Of a DNA stretch of 64,000 nt, positions 17,024 to 26,284 are shown piece after piece. A program made the translations under genes and the position numbers. Source of the stretch: Streptomyces sp. NBC_00234. GTDB taxonomy: Bacteria > Actinomycetota > Actinomycetes > Streptomycetales > Streptomycetaceae. The notes beneath the pieces were generated by a model. That model was not told the DNA's origin, ran no database searches, and saw only the letters and a program-made list of their open reading frames with translations. The stretch is taken from assembly GCF_036195325.1 (NCBI RefSeq), contig NZ_CP108101.1:7006001-7070000 (forward strand), written 5' to 3'. The first letter of the stretch is position 1; every line of letters begins with the position of its first letter.

Positions 17024-17710
17024 ATGGCGCGACGTAGTACGAACGAGGCATTTCTCGCCCGAGCGCTCACGGAGACGCCGCCGTCCGACGCCCTGAGCGA
17101 GCAGATACTCGACGCGGCCCGCGAGCAGTTCATGACCCACGGGGTCCGGCGCTCGACCGTCGAGCACATAGCCAGGCGCGCCAAGGTCTCCCGGATCACC
17201 GTGCACCGGCGGATCGGCGGCAGGGACGACCTGCTGGCGGCCTGTCTGTTGCGCGAGTACCGCCGCTTCGTCGTCGACGTGGACGCGGTGGTCACGGCCC
17301 TGCCCACCCGGGAGGAGCGGCTCGTCGAGGGCTTCGTCGCCGTCCTGGAGCACATCCGCGAACACCCGCTCTTCGGCGGGCTGTTGCGGGTCGAGCCGGA
17401 GATCGTGCTGCCCTTCCTCGCCGCGGAGGGCAGTCCCGCACTGCTCGCCCTGCGTGGCTATCTGGCCGACCGGCTGCGCCACGTCGCGTGTGCGCAGGGA
17501 CGGCCAGACGCGGATCCGCCGGGGGACACCGCGCCCGCCGCCGAGCTGGCGGTGCGGCTCGTCGTCTCCCTGCTGCTCAACCCGGCCGGCTCCTTCGGGC
17601 CCGCCGACGACGAACAGCTCCGGCTTCTCGCCCGCCGCAGTCTGGTGCCCCTCCTGGTCGCCGGACGGCCCGCGTCGGCCCCGCCCCCCGGCGCACCGGA
17701 CCACCCGTGA
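17024..17710 (+). CDS. TetR-family transcriptional regulator
   Basis: The 228-residue protein starts at ATG 17024 behind a strong GGGGGAGG. The HTH lies at about residues 25-72 (QILDAAREQFMTHGVRRSTVEHIARRAKVSRITVHRRIGGRDDLLAAC). Histidine replaces the usual tyrosine in the recognition helix (ITVHRRIG). The remainder is the helical ligand domain. Its stop is 64 bases before the MpaB-type oxygenase start on the same strand, so the two are probably co-transcribed and this regulator may control that gene. Confidence 0.9.
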   Translation: MARRSTNEAFLARALTETPPSDALSEQILDAAREQFMTHGVRRSTVEHIARRAKVSRITVHRRIGGRDDLLAACLLREYRRFVVDVDAVVTALPTREERLVEGFVAVLEHIREHPLFGGLLRVEPEIVLPFLAAEGSPALLALRGYLADRLRHVACAQGRPDADPPGDTAPAAELAVRLVVSLLLNPAGSFGPADDEQLRLLARRSLVPLLVAGRPASAPPPGAPDHP

Positions 17711-17774
17711 TCGCATACTGGAACACATCCGGGCCGGTCAGGGGACCGCGGCCCACGCGACGCCGGGAGCCCGT

Positions 17775-18677
17775 ATGGACAGCACAGCGGCCACGGCGGC
17801 GGACGCGGGCGAGGCTCCCGCTCCGCCCCCGCCCGGCGGTGTGCTCTGGAGCCTGTCCGGCGACATCCGCGCCCTGCTGATGCTGCCCGCCGCCCTGACT
17901 CTTCAGGTGGCCCACCCGGCGGTCGGCGCGGGCGTCGACGAGCACTCCGTCTTCCGCACCGATCCGTGGGGGCGCGGTGAGCGGTCCCTGCGCTCGCTCC
18001 AGCTCTGGGTGTACGGAGGAGACGCGGCGGCCGAAGAGGGACGCCGGCTCCGCAGGCTCCACCGGACCATCCGGGGTACCGACACACGGGGCCGCCGCTA
18101 CCACGCGCTGACACCCGCGAACTACGCCTGGGTGCACGCCACCGGCTTCCCCGTGTACCGGCACGCCGCGAGCTATCTGGTCCGCCCGATGACCGAGGAA
18201 CAGGAGCGGGCCCTGTACCGCGAATGGCTCCAGGTCGGGCGGATCCTCGGTATCCACGACCGGGACATGCCCGCGACGATCGAGGAGTTCTGGCCGTACT
18301 ACCGCAGGATGCTCGCCGAGGAGATCGAGGCGACCGCCGTCGTCCGCGAACTGGTGGCCCCCGACGCCGTCGTGCCCCCGCCGGACCGCGGCCCGCTGCT
18401 CGTGCGGCTCCTGCTCCGCGCCCTGTGGCCGGTCCTGCTGCCGCCCCTGGCGCGGTTCCGCAGTTTCGTCACCGTGGGGCTCATGCCGCCGGAGGCCCGC
18501 GCGGCGATCGGCCTGGAGTGGACGCCGGAGCAGGAGCGGACACTGCGTCGCTTCTGCGGCGTCGTACGGACCGTGGTCCCCGCGCTGCCCGAGCGCCTGC
18601 GCTACCTGCCGCTCGCCCGCAGGGCGCGGGCCGCGCACCGGCGGGCGGGCAACGGACCGGCTCCGTCGCGGCGGTAG
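17775..18677 (+). CDS. oxygenase MpaB family protein (DUF2236)
   Basis: The 300-residue protein starts at ATG 17775, 5 bases after GGGAG. It shows the DUF2236 pattern: LMLPAALTLQVAHPAVGAGVDEHS near residues 37-60 with the conserved HP and H, the R-T-x-Y/L segment RSLRSLQLWVYGG, and ALTPANYAWVHATGFPVY near 115 with a conserved histidine. The family includes fungal MpaB and the latex-clearing protein Lcp, which use a b-type haem to split C=C bonds with oxygen. The substrate here is unknown. An isoprenoid substrate is conceivable given the large isoprenoid clusters nearby, but that is speculation. Confidence 0.82.
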   Translation: MDSTAATAADAGEAPAPPPPGGVLWSLSGDIRALLMLPAALTLQVAHPAVGAGVDEHSVFRTDPWGRGERSLRSLQLWVYGGDAAAEEGRRLRRLHRTIRGTDTRGRRYHALTPANYAWVHATGFPVYRHAASYLVRPMTEEQERALYREWLQVGRILGIHDRDMPATIEEFWPYYRRMLAEEIEATAVVRELVAPDAVVPPPDRGPLLVRLLLRALWPVLLPPLARFRSFVTVGLMPPEARAAIGLEWTPEQERTLRRFCGVVRTVVPALPERLRYLPLARRARAAHRRAGNGPAPSRR

Positions 18678-18823
18678 CCGCCCCGCTCCACCGGCTCACC
18701 GGCCGGCCACCCGGTGATCGCCCCCTGTTGCACAGGAGTTGACCGAGGTACCTTCCGCACACGTCGATACGTGGGCGGGCACCGCGTCGTGCCCGCGCAC
18801 CGCATCCCGGGAGGCAGCCGCAG

Positions 18824-20167
18824 ATGACCCCTCGCATCGCCCGTGCACTCCGCATCACCCGAACACCGGATACTCCGCGCAGGCGCCGCGCCGGCCTGCG
18901 CGAACTCGCCCTGACGGTCGCCGCCGCGGCCCTCGCCGTACCGTTCGCCACCGTCCCCGCCGAGGCCGCGCACGCCGCGCCCCGCACCGGATTCGAGACG
19001 AGCGACGGGGCCCGCTGGACCGGGCAGCCCGAGGAGCAGGAGTTCCTCTCCGCGGTCGACCGGGCGAGCGACCGGGTCGCGATCGAACGGATCGGCACGA
19101 CGAAGCAGGGCCGACCCCTCCAGCTCGTCCGCATCGGAGCCCCCCGGCCCGCCGCCCACACGATGCTGCTGATCTGCAGCCAGCACGGCAACGAACCGTC
19201 CGGCCGCGAGGCGTGCCTGTCCACCGTCCGGGATCTCGCCTTCGCCCGGGACCGGGCGACCAGCACCTTCCTGTCCCGCACGAACGTGCTCGTCCTGCCC
19301 ACCGCCAACCCCGACGGGCGGGCGGCGAACACCCGGGGCAACGCGGACGGCGTCGACATCAACCGTGACCACATCGCCCTCCAGACCGCCGAGGGCCGTG
19401 CCATGGCCGGTGTCATCCGGGACCAACGGCCCGACGTGATCTACGACTTGCACGAGTACGGGGCCACTCCGCCGTACTACGACAAGGACCTCTTCGTCCT
19501 CTGGCCCCGCAACCCCAACGTCCACGACGGGGTGCACGACGCCTCGCAGACCCTGTCGGACCGGTACGTCAGGCCCGCTGCGGCGGAGTCCGGCTACAGC
19601 AGCGGCATCTACGGGATCTGGACCGACCCGGTCACCGGAGACCCCATCAAGCAGACCGCGGGCGACGGGCAGGAGCGGATCCTGCGCAACACCTCGGGCC
19701 TCAAGCACGCGGTGGGCCTGCTCATCGAATCCCGCGTCGACGCCCTCTCCGAGGCGGAGAAGGCCGACCCCGCGCTCAACCAGCGGCGCAGGGTCGAGTC
19801 CCAGCACGCCGCGCTCGGCGGCCTGTTCACCTTCGACGACGAGCAGCGCGGCCGGATCGAGGCGGCCACCGCCGTGTCCCGCCTCGCTGGCTTCGCCGAC
19901 CGCGGCCCGGTGTACCTCGGGGGCGCCGACAACGACCCGGCCGAGCCCGGCGAGGTCATCCAGGACCCGCCCTGCGGGTACCGGCTCACCGCAGCCCAGT
20001 ACGCCGATGTGGGCGACGAACTGGCCCTGCACGGGGTCACCTCCCGGCCCGACGGTGACGGAGCGTATGTACCGCTGAGGCAGTCGGCGCGGAATCTCGT
20101 TCCGCTCCTCCTCGACGAGCGGGCGACATATCACCTCACAAACGGTCAAGCCCTTACGGCTTGTTGA
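18824..20167 (+). CDS. secreted M14-family zinc carboxypeptidase
   Basis: The 447-residue protein has an arginine-rich N-terminus and hydrophobic core ([15 protein letters not shown]) ending near AHA-A at residue 52, a Sec or Tat-like signal. Zinc ligands follow the M14 pattern: H121 and E124 in SQHGNEPSG, and H210 in VIYDLHEYG. The substrate arginine and asparagine region is in DGVDINRDH near residue 177. A catalytic glutamate is expected in [11 protein letters not shown]. Unlike canonical carboxypeptidases, there is a C-terminal region of about 130 residues after the catalytic core. It is likely an extracellular peptide- or peptidoglycan-trimming enzyme. Confidence 0.87.
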   Translation: MTPRIARALRITRTPDTPRRRRAGLRELALTVAAAALAVPFATVPAEAAHAAPRTGFETSDGARWTGQPEEQEFLSAVDRASDRVAIERIGTTKQGRPLQLVRIGAPRPAAHTMLLICSQHGNEPSGREACLSTVRDLAFARDRATSTFLSRTNVLVLPTANPDGRAANTRGNADGVDINRDHIALQTAEGRAMAGVIRDQRPDVIYDLHEYGATPPYYDKDLFVLWPRNPNVHDGVHDASQTLSDRYVRPAAAESGYSSGIYGIWTDPVTGDPIKQTAGDGQERILRNTSGLKHAVGLLIESRVDALSEAEKADPALNQRRRVESQHAALGGLFTFDDEQRGRIEAATAVSRLAGFADRGPVYLGGADNDPAEPGEVIQDPPCGYRLTAAQYADVGDELALHGVTSRPDGDGAYVPLRQSARNLVPLLLDERATYHLTNGQALTAC

Positions 20168-20241
20168 TCCCGGAAGTTGCCTGTCCTGTGTGGTACTGCC
20201 TACGGAGAGCGATTTTTCGGACTCCGTGAAAGGTGCCATTT

Positions 20242-21993
20242 GTGTCGCAGGACGATCAGAGAAGGGATGGGCGGGGGGAGCTGGCGGTCACCGCCGACCT
20301 CCCCGCCGAACCGGACCACGGCCGGAGTCCCACGACCGACCGGGTGGTCTTCGGAGTCACCGCGGTGTTCACCCTCGCCTTCGTGGTCTGGGGAGCCACC
20401 GCCACGGACTCGCTGGAGAGCGTCTCCAGCAAGCTGCTCAACGGGCTCATCCACAACGGCGGCTGGGCCTTCATGCTCGCTGCCTCCGGGTTCGTCGTCT
20501 TCGCCCTCTGGCTCGCGATCAGCCGGTACGGGAAGATCTCGCTCGGACAGGAGGGCGAGGAACCCGAGTTCCGTACCGTCTCCTGGGTCGCGATGATGTT
20601 CAGCGCCGGCATGGGCATCGGTCTGATGTTCTACGGCGTGAGCGAGCCACTCGCCCACTTCATCAACCCGCCGCCCGGCACCCACCCCGTCGACGCCGCC
20701 GAGGCGATGCAGACGGCGATGGCCACCACCCTCTTCCACTGGACGCTGCACCCCTGGGCGATCTACGCGGTGGTCGGCCTGGCCATCGCGTACAGCACCT
20801 ACCGGCGGCGCAGGCGGCAGACGATCAGCGCGGTGTTCGAGCCGCTCATCGGCGAGCGGCACGCCCGCGGAGGCGTGGGCCGTGTCATCGACATCCTCGC
20901 CATCTTCGCCACACTCTTCGGCTCCGCCGCCTCCCTGGGCCTCGGCACCCTCCAGATCGGGAGCGGATTCCAGGAGCTGAACTGGATGGAGAAGACGGGC
21001 ACGGGCCTGCTCGTCACCATCATCGCCGTCCTGACGGTCGCCTTCGTCGCCTCGGCGGTCTCCGGCGTCGAGAGGGGCATCCAGTGGCTGTCCAACATCA
21101 ACATGGTGCTCGCCCTGATTCTCGCCACCTTCGTCTTCATCGCCGGGCCCACGATCATCGTGCTGGACCTGCTGCCCACCTCGATCGCCGCCTACTTCGA
21201 GAACCTCCCCCAGCTGGCCGGCCGCACCGAGGCCACGGGCAAGGGGGAAGTGGCCGACTGGCTCGCGAGCTGGACGGTCTTCTACTGGGCCTGGTGGATC
21301 TCCTGGACACCCTTCGTGGGCATGTTCATCGCCAGGATCAGCCGCGGCAGGACCATCCGTCAGTTCGTCGGCGGAGTCATCCTCGTGCCCAGCACCGTCA
21401 GCCTGGTGTGGTTCGCGGTCTTCGGCGGTTCGGCGATCCGGCTCCAGGAGGCCGGCAGGCTCAGTGACGCGGACACCCCGGAGGCACAGCTCTTCGGCGT
21501 GCTCCAGGAGTTCCCGATTCCCACGGTCATGAGCATTCTGGTGATGATCCTCGTCGGGATCTTCTTCGTCTCCGGTGCCGACGCGGCCTCCATCGTGATG
21601 GGCACGCTCTCCCAGAAGGGCGTCCTCGAACCCGCCACCTGGGTCGTGGTCTTCTGGGGCGTCGTGACGGGCGCCGTCGCCGCGATCATGCTGCTCATCG
21701 GTAACGGCAAGGGGGACGCGCTCGCCGGGCTCCAGAACCTCACCATCCTGGTCGCCGCCCCGTTCACCATCGTCATGGTCGGCATGTGCGTGGCCCTGAT
21801 GCGGGACCTGCGGCAGGACCCGCAGATCGTGCGGCAGGAGTTCGGCGTCGAAGCGGTCGAGTCCGCGGTCATCGAGGGTCACGCCAAGTACGACGGCGAC
21901 TTCGAGATCCGGATCGGCCCCGGCACCAGCCAGATCACCACGGAACGCATGAACAGGACCGACAGGACCGACAAGGCCGACCCGGACGCCTGA
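20242..21993 (+). CDS. BCCT-family betaine/choline/carnitine transporter
   Basis: The 583-residue protein is placed at GTG 20242, with GAAAGG 8 bases upstream; GTG 20233 is an in-frame alternative that overlaps the ribosome site. It has twelve predicted membrane helices and the family signature WASWTVFYWAWWISWTPFVG with the tryptophan box of the substrate site, plus GMGIGLMFYGVSEPLAHF near residue 125. The hydrophilic C-terminal tail of about 50 residues may serve in osmosensing, as in BetP. It takes up quaternary ammonium compatible solutes with sodium or proton. A DAO-type oxidase gene is convergent. Confidence 0.93.
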   Translation: MSQDDQRRDGRGELAVTADLPAEPDHGRSPTTDRVVFGVTAVFTLAFVVWGATATDSLESVSSKLLNGLIHNGGWAFMLAASGFVVFALWLAISRYGKISLGQEGEEPEFRTVSWVAMMFSAGMGIGLMFYGVSEPLAHFINPPPGTHPVDAAEAMQTAMATTLFHWTLHPWAIYAVVGLAIAYSTYRRRRRQTISAVFEPLIGERHARGGVGRVIDILAIFATLFGSAASLGLGTLQIGSGFQELNWMEKTGTGLLVTIIAVLTVAFVASAVSGVERGIQWLSNINMVLALILATFVFIAGPTIIVLDLLPTSIAAYFENLPQLAGRTEATGKGEVADWLASWTVFYWAWWISWTPFVGMFIARISRGRTIRQFVGGVILVPSTVSLVWFAVFGGSAIRLQEAGRLSDADTPEAQLFGVLQEFPIPTVMSILVMILVGIFFVSGADAASIVMGTLSQKGVLEPATWVVVFWGVVTGAVAAIMLLIGNGKGDALAGLQNLTILVAAPFTIVMVGMCVALMRDLRQDPQIVRQEFGVEAVESAVIEGHAKYDGDFEIRIGPGTSQITTERMNRTDRTDKADPDA

Positions 21994-22020
21994 CGTAGGC
22001 GCGGGGGCGGGCCCGGCACG

Positions 22021-22968
22021 TCACTCCGGCGTGGCCGGGCCCACCAGCCGGGCCGCCTCCCGCGCACAGCCCCAGGCGACCGTCACCCCGGCGCCCCCGT
22101 GCCCGTAGTTGTGCACGAGGCGCCCTCCGCCCGGCAGCGGCACGGCCTCGATCCGTACCCCGGCGTCCCGGGCGGGCCGCAGACCCACCCGGTGCCCGAT
22201 GATCCGCGCCCCGGCTATCTCGGGCCTGATCCGTGCGCAGCGCGCCACGATCTCCTCGGCCGTACGGGGATCGGGTTCCGTGCGCGGGTCGTCCGGCTCG
22301 GCGGTCCCGCCCAGCACCAGCCCGCCGGGCTGCGGGAAGAAGTACGTCGTCGCGCTCGACGCCGGGTCCGCATGCGTGAACCACTCGTCGATCCCCGGGT
22401 TCTCCACCACGGTCAACTGTCCGCGTACCGCCCGGACCCCGGCATCCGGCACCAGCGCGCGAGCACCCAGACCGGTGCAGTTCACCACGGCCGGAGCCTC
22501 CGCCGCCGCCTCGTCGAAGCTCTTCACCGTACGCCGCTCGATCACGCCTCCGGACGCTGCCAGACGCCGCTCCAGCCAGCCCAGATGCACCGGCATGTCG
22601 AGGAGCGGCAGCGTCACCCGCAGACCGTCCGGCACCTCGGCCGCGTCGCCGAGCTGCCGGGCCCAGGGCCCGAGCGCGGCGAACCGCTCGCCCCGGTGCA
22701 CCCCGGCGACCAGCCGTACGCCGGTCTCCCCGGGCGAAGCGGCCAGCTCCTCGTACACCCGCAGGGTCGTCAGTGCCCAGTCCCCGACCAGCGCCTCGGG
22801 CTCGATCCGGTACGGCCACCACAGCGCGCCGGCCACCGCCGACGTCGTGCTCACGGCCGGTTCCCGCGACCAGACCCGGACCCGGCGGCCGGACTCCGCG
22901 AGCACCACCGCGGTGGTCAGCCCGATCACCCCGCTCCCCACCACGATCACGTCCGCCACCGCTGTCAC
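22021..22968 (-). CDS. D-amino-acid oxidase (FAD)
   Basis: The 315-residue protein starts at GTG 22968. It has the dinucleotide motif VIVVGSGVIGLTTAVVLAESG (about residues 7-27) and the DAAO-specific segments GALWWPYR, NCTGLGARALV, VRGQLTVVEN, and the C-terminal GLRPARDAGVRIE and HNYGHGGAGVTVAWG. These give oxidative deamination of D-amino acids to keto acids with peroxide. D-aspartate oxidase is a close alternative, since the choice depends on substrate-pocket residues that I cannot assign reliably. It converges on the BCCT gene with a 27-base gap. Confidence 0.9.
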   Translation of the reverse strand: MTAVADVIVVGSGVIGLTTAVVLAESGRRVRVWSREPAVSTTSAVAGALWWPYRIEPEALVGDWALTTLRVYEELAASPGETGVRLVAGVHRGERFAALGPWARQLGDAAEVPDGLRVTLPLLDMPVHLGWLERRLAASGGVIERRTVKSFDEAAAEAPAVVNCTGLGARALVPDAGVRAVRGQLTVVENPGIDEWFTHADPASSATTYFFPQPGGLVLGGTAEPDDPRTEPDPRTAEEIVARCARIRPEIAGARIIGHRVGLRPARDAGVRIEAVPLPGGGRLVHNYGHGGAGVTVAWGCAREAARLVGPATPE

Positions 22969-23081
22969 CCCTGCCTCTCAGCTTCCAACCGAATGAAAGA
23001 CCCTGGCCGGACGGTAACGGATGTCCCATGCACCGGGCGGGCTGCTCGGGCAGCCGGACGCCGATTAGGATCGACCCCCTG

Positions 23082-24722
23082 ATGACTGCCACTCTCGTCG
23101 CCAAGGATCTCGCCGCCGGACACGGCGACCGCACTCTCTTCGCAGGGCTCGACCTCGTCGTCGCGCCCGGCGACGTGATCGGTCTCGTCGGAGTCAACGG
23201 CGCCGGTAAATCGTCCCTGCTCCGCCTCCTCGCCGGGCTCGACCGCCCGGAGGAGGGCGAGCTGCGTCTCTCGCCGCCGACCGCCACCGTCGGACACCTC
23301 CCGCAGGAGCCCGAGCGGCGCCCGGAGGAGACCGTGCGGATGTTCCTCGCCCGCCGCACCGGGGTCGCCGACGCCCAGGAGGCGATGGACACCGCGACCC
23401 AGGCCCTCGTCGACGGAGCGCCGGGCGCGGACGACGCCTACTCCGAGACGCTGGAGCGCTGGCTCTCGCTCGGCGGCGCCGACCTGGACGAGAGGGCCGA
23501 GGAGGTCGCCGCCGACCTCGGCCTGACCGTCGGCCTCGACCTGCCGATGACGGCGCTCTCCGGCGGCCAGGCGGCCCGCGCCGGACTCGCCTCGCTGCTG
23601 CTGTCCCGGTACGACATCTTCCTGCTGGACGAACCGACCAACGACCTGGACCTGGACGGCCTGGAACGCCTGGAGCGCTACGTGGCGGGTCTGCGCATGG
23701 GCACGGTCGTCATCAGCCACGACCGCGAGTTCCTGATGCGTACGGTCACCAAGGTCCTGGAGCTCGACCTCGCGCAGCAGGAGATCAACCTGTACGGCGG
23801 CGGCTACGCGGCCTACCTGGAGGAGCGCGACCGCGCCCGCCGGCACGCCCGTGAGGAGTTCGACGAGTACGCGGACAAGCGTTCCGCCCTCGAAGGACGC
23901 GCCCAGACCCAGCGCTCCTGGATGGACAAGGGCGTCAAGAACGCCCGCCGCAAGGCCAGCGACAATGACAAGGTCGGCCGCAAGTTCCGCAGCGAGTCGA
24001 GTGAGAAGCAGGCCGCGAAGGCCCGGCAGACGCAGCGCATGATCGAGCGCCTCGATGTCGTCGAGGAGCCCCGCAAGGAGTGGGAACTGCGGATGGAGAT
24101 CGCCTCCGCCCCGCGCTCCGGCTCGGTCGTCGCCTCCCTCCGCGACGCGCAGGTCGTACGCGGCGACTTCGCGTTCGGCCCGGCCACGCTGCAGATCGAC
24201 TGGGCCGACCGGGTCGCCATCACCGGGGCCAACGGAGCGGGCAAGTCCACGCTGCTCGCCGCTCTGCTCGGCAGGCTCCCGCTCGACTCGGGCCATGCCG
24301 CACTCGGCTCGGGAGTCGTGGTCGGCGAGGTCGACCAGGCACGCAAGCTGTTCCACGGTTCGGAGAGCCTGCTGGAGGCGTTCTGCGCCGCGGTGCCCGA
24401 CACCGAACCGGCCGAAGTGCGCACGCTGCTCGCCAAGTTCGGTCTCCGGGCGGATCATGTGACGCGCCCGGCAACGACCCTCTCCCCGGGTGAACGCACC
24501 CGCGCGGCGCTCGCCCTTCTCCAGGGCCGGGGCGTCAACCTCCTGGTCCTGGACGAGCCGACGAACCACCTGGACCTGCCGGCCATCGAACAGCTGGAGT
24601 CGGCACTCGACTCGTACACGGGGACGCTGCTCCTGGTCACGCACGACCGGCGGATGCTCGAAGCCGTCCACACGACCCGGCGGGTCGAGGTGGCCGACGG
24701 CAAGGTCGTCGAGAGGGCCTGA
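23082..24722 (+). CDS. ABC-F family ATP-binding protein
   Basis: The 546-residue protein has two ATPase domains in one chain and no membrane segments. The first has Walker A GVNGAGKSS near residue 40, signature LSGGQAARAG, and Walker B LLDEPTNDLDLDG. The second has Walker A GANGAGKST, LSPGERTRA, and LVLDEPTNHLD. They are joined by a charged linker with EERDRARRHAREEFDEYADKR, the P-site tRNA-interaction motif of ABC-F factors. Such proteins act on the ribosome as translation factors or in antibiotic target protection. A housekeeping EttA/Uup-like role is more likely, since there is no antibiotic cluster nearby. Confidence 0.92.
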   Translation: MTATLVAKDLAAGHGDRTLFAGLDLVVAPGDVIGLVGVNGAGKSSLLRLLAGLDRPEEGELRLSPPTATVGHLPQEPERRPEETVRMFLARRTGVADAQEAMDTATQALVDGAPGADDAYSETLERWLSLGGADLDERAEEVAADLGLTVGLDLPMTALSGGQAARAGLASLLLSRYDIFLLDEPTNDLDLDGLERLERYVAGLRMGTVVISHDREFLMRTVTKVLELDLAQQEINLYGGGYAAYLEERDRARRHAREEFDEYADKRSALEGRAQTQRSWMDKGVKNARRKASDNDKVGRKFRSESSEKQAAKARQTQRMIERLDVVEEPRKEWELRMEIASAPRSGSVVASLRDAQVVRGDFAFGPATLQIDWADRVAITGANGAGKSTLLAALLGRLPLDSGHAALGSGVVVGEVDQARKLFHGSESLLEAFCAAVPDTEPAEVRTLLAKFGLRADHVTRPATTLSPGERTRAALALLQGRGVNLLVLDEPTNHLDLPAIEQLESALDSYTGTLLLVTHDRRMLEAVHTTRRVEVADGKVVERA

Positions 24723-24729
24723 CGGCGAG

Positions 24730-24766
24730 GGACCCGCCCTTCCCGGCTGATGGGAAGGGCGGGTCC
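24730..24766. terminator. bidirectional terminator hairpin
   Basis: A perfect 15-bp stem, GGACCCGCCCTTCCC (24730-24744) with 24752-24766, and a 7-base loop lie between the convergent ABC-F and pectate lyase genes. Confidence 0.8.
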
Positions 24767-24792
24767 GTCATGCGCTCCCGGAAGGGGCCGCC

Positions 24793-26106
24793 TCAGTCGA
24801 CGTAAGTGATGTCGGACGAGGAGTAGATGCAGTTCGTCCCGTCCGCTCCCGAGCCGATCTCGCTCGGTTCGCCGCTGGTCGTGCCCTTGTACTTGGTGCA
24901 GATCTTCATGTCACGGTCGGCGTCGTCATAGATCGTGACGCCCGAGATCCGTGCCGTGTCACCGTAGTTGGTGTTGATGCCGACCAGGCTCGTGCCGGGG
25001 GCCGTCGCCCAGATGTTCTGGAGCTGGATGTGCCGGGCGTTCTGCGTGGAGCAGTTGCCGCAGGAGCGGACCAGCTTGCCGAAGTCGTCGACCTGGAAGT
25101 TCTTGACGACCAGCGTGCCGACGCCGTTGTGCTGGAAGACCTTGTCCTCCGCCAGTTTCGCACCGCCGCCGTCGATCGTGCGGACCGTCGAGGAGGAGCC
25201 GCCGCGGAAGGTCGCCGCGTCCTCGCCCACGTCCTCCCACCAGACGTTCTTGAGGGTGCAGGTGCCCGCGCAGTGCACACCGTCCGCGGCCGGAGCGCCG
25301 AGGATGACGTTCTGCAGGGTGGCGCCGTCCGCCAGCTTGATCATCGGGGGCTGGTCCTCGTCCTGGCCGCCGCTGCCCAGGTCACCACTGCCGTAGAGGC
25401 GCTTCAGACCACCGTCGTACGTACCCGAGACCTCGATGGTCGCGGAAACGGCCTGGCTGCCGTTGGCCGTCGGCCACGACGGCCGGGAGCCCGGGTCGGT
25501 CGGCGGGTCGGTGGGCGGGTCGGTCGGGTCGGTGGGCGGGTCCGTGGGGACCGTGCCCGAGGCGGTGAAGGTCCAGTTCTTGCTGGTCACCGAGTCGCAG
25601 GAGTTCTGCTGGATCAGCGCGCCCGACGCGGTCGAACTGTCCTTCACGTTCAGGCACTTGCCGCCGTTGCTGTTGACCACCCGGTAGGTGCTGCCGCTGA
25701 CCGCCGTCAGCGTCCAGACCTGGGTCGCCGCACCGCTGCAGGTCTGCTGTTCCACCGCCTTGCCTGCGCTGGTGGAGGCATCCTTCACCCCGGCGCACTG
25801 GGAGCTGTGCGCGGCGGCCAGCGTGTAGCCGCTTCCGGAGGTGGTCAGCTTCCAGGTCTGATTGGCGGCCGTGTTGCAGGCGCTCTGGGCGAGCTGCACT
25901 CCGGCGGAGGTGCTCGATCCGGGAACGGCCAGACACAGTCCGCTGGCAGCGTTCTTCAGGGTGTACGAGCCGGTCGCCGGTGCGGCTGTCGCCGAGCCGG
26001 TCGCGAACAGCGCGGTGAGGCCTGCGGCGATCACGGAGACGGCGGCGACGAGTGAGGCGGCTGCACGGCCGCCACGCCTTCTGACGTGCTGATTCTTGGT
26101 GCGCAC
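24793..26106 (-). CDS. secreted pectate lyase (PL3-like) with N-terminal ricin-type carbohydrate-binding domain
   Basis: The 437-residue protein has several parts. It begins with a twin-arginine-like signal peptide (residues 1-42, RRRGGRAAASLVAAVSVIAAG). The ricin/CBM13 beta-trefoil (about 44-185) has three Q-x-W-type repeats (NQTWKLT, TQVWTLT, SKNWTFT). A linker of repeated TDPPTDP follows (about 187-207). The catalytic domain (about 215-437) has PPMIKLADGATLQNVILG, ADGVHCAGTCTLKNVWWEDVGEDAATF and FQHNGVGTLVVKNF, typical of PL3 pectate lyases. It cleaves de-esterified polygalacturonate by beta-elimination outside the cell. A LacI regulator lies just upstream on the same strand. The promoter carries repeats at 26202-26231. 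Confidence 0.92.
   Translation of the reverse strand: MRTKNQHVRRRGGRAAASLVAAVSVIAAGLTALFATGSATAAPATGSYTLKNAASGLCLAVPGSSTSAGVQLAQSACNTAANQTWKLTTSGSGYTLAAAHSSQCAGVKDASTSAGKAVEQQTCSGAATQVWTLTAVSGSTYRVVNSNGGKCLNVKDSSTASGALIQQNSCDSVTSKNWTFTASGTVPTDPPTDPTDPPTDPPTDPGSRPSWPTANGSQAVSATIEVSGTYDGGLKRLYGSGDLGSGGQDEDQPPMIKLADGATLQNVILGAPAADGVHCAGTCTLKNVWWEDVGEDAATFRGGSSSTVRTIDGGGAKLAEDKVFQHNGVGTLVVKNFQVDDFGKLVRSCGNCSTQNARHIQLQNIWATAPGTSLVGINTNYGDTARISGVTIYDDADRDMKICTKYKGTTSGEPSEIGSGADGTNCIYSSSDITYVD
25492..25548 (-). repeat. short tandem repeat encoding the TDPP linker
   Basis: Irregular repeats of a 9-12 base GGGTCGGT(G/C)GGC unit encode the proline-threonine linker between the two domains of the pectate lyase. 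Such tracts can change copy number by slippage. Confidence 0.6.
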
Positions 26107-26201
26107 TAGGTGTTCCTTTCACCGCCTGCGGCATCGTCCGCAGGCACCTGTCGGTGGTTTCGTGCGGTGGTGAAGGTCGTTCTCGATTCCGAAGCAGATT
26201 C

Positions 26202-26231
26202 CATACATGAACTGAGTTCGCGTATATGAAC
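26202..26231. promoter_or_regulatory. operator-like repeats in the pectate lyase promoter
   Basis: CATACATGAAC (26202-26212) and CGTATATGAAC (26221-26231) are direct repeats 19 bp apart, matching at 9 of 11 positions. They surround the palindrome GAAC-TGA-GTTC (26209-26219). The site is about 95-125 bp upstream of the start. An 8-bp hairpin, GCCTGCGG/CCGCAGGC at 26124-26145, lies in the untranslated leader. The adjacent LacI's own motif is not found here. Confidence 0.45.
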
Positions 26232-26284
26232 AGCGGTGACGGTACGTCACCCGCCCCGAGCGGTCAAGAAGTTGGTGCGGACGA

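Noticed and set aside
20200-21882. 560-codon minus-strand frame opposite the BCCT transporter
   Set aside because: It is the complementary shadow of transmembrane codons, with high Asp/Glu/His content, and no motif.
24793-26106. Secreted lectin only, without enzyme
   Set aside because: The C-terminal 220 residues carry clear pectate lyase segments, so the ricin-type domain is accessory.
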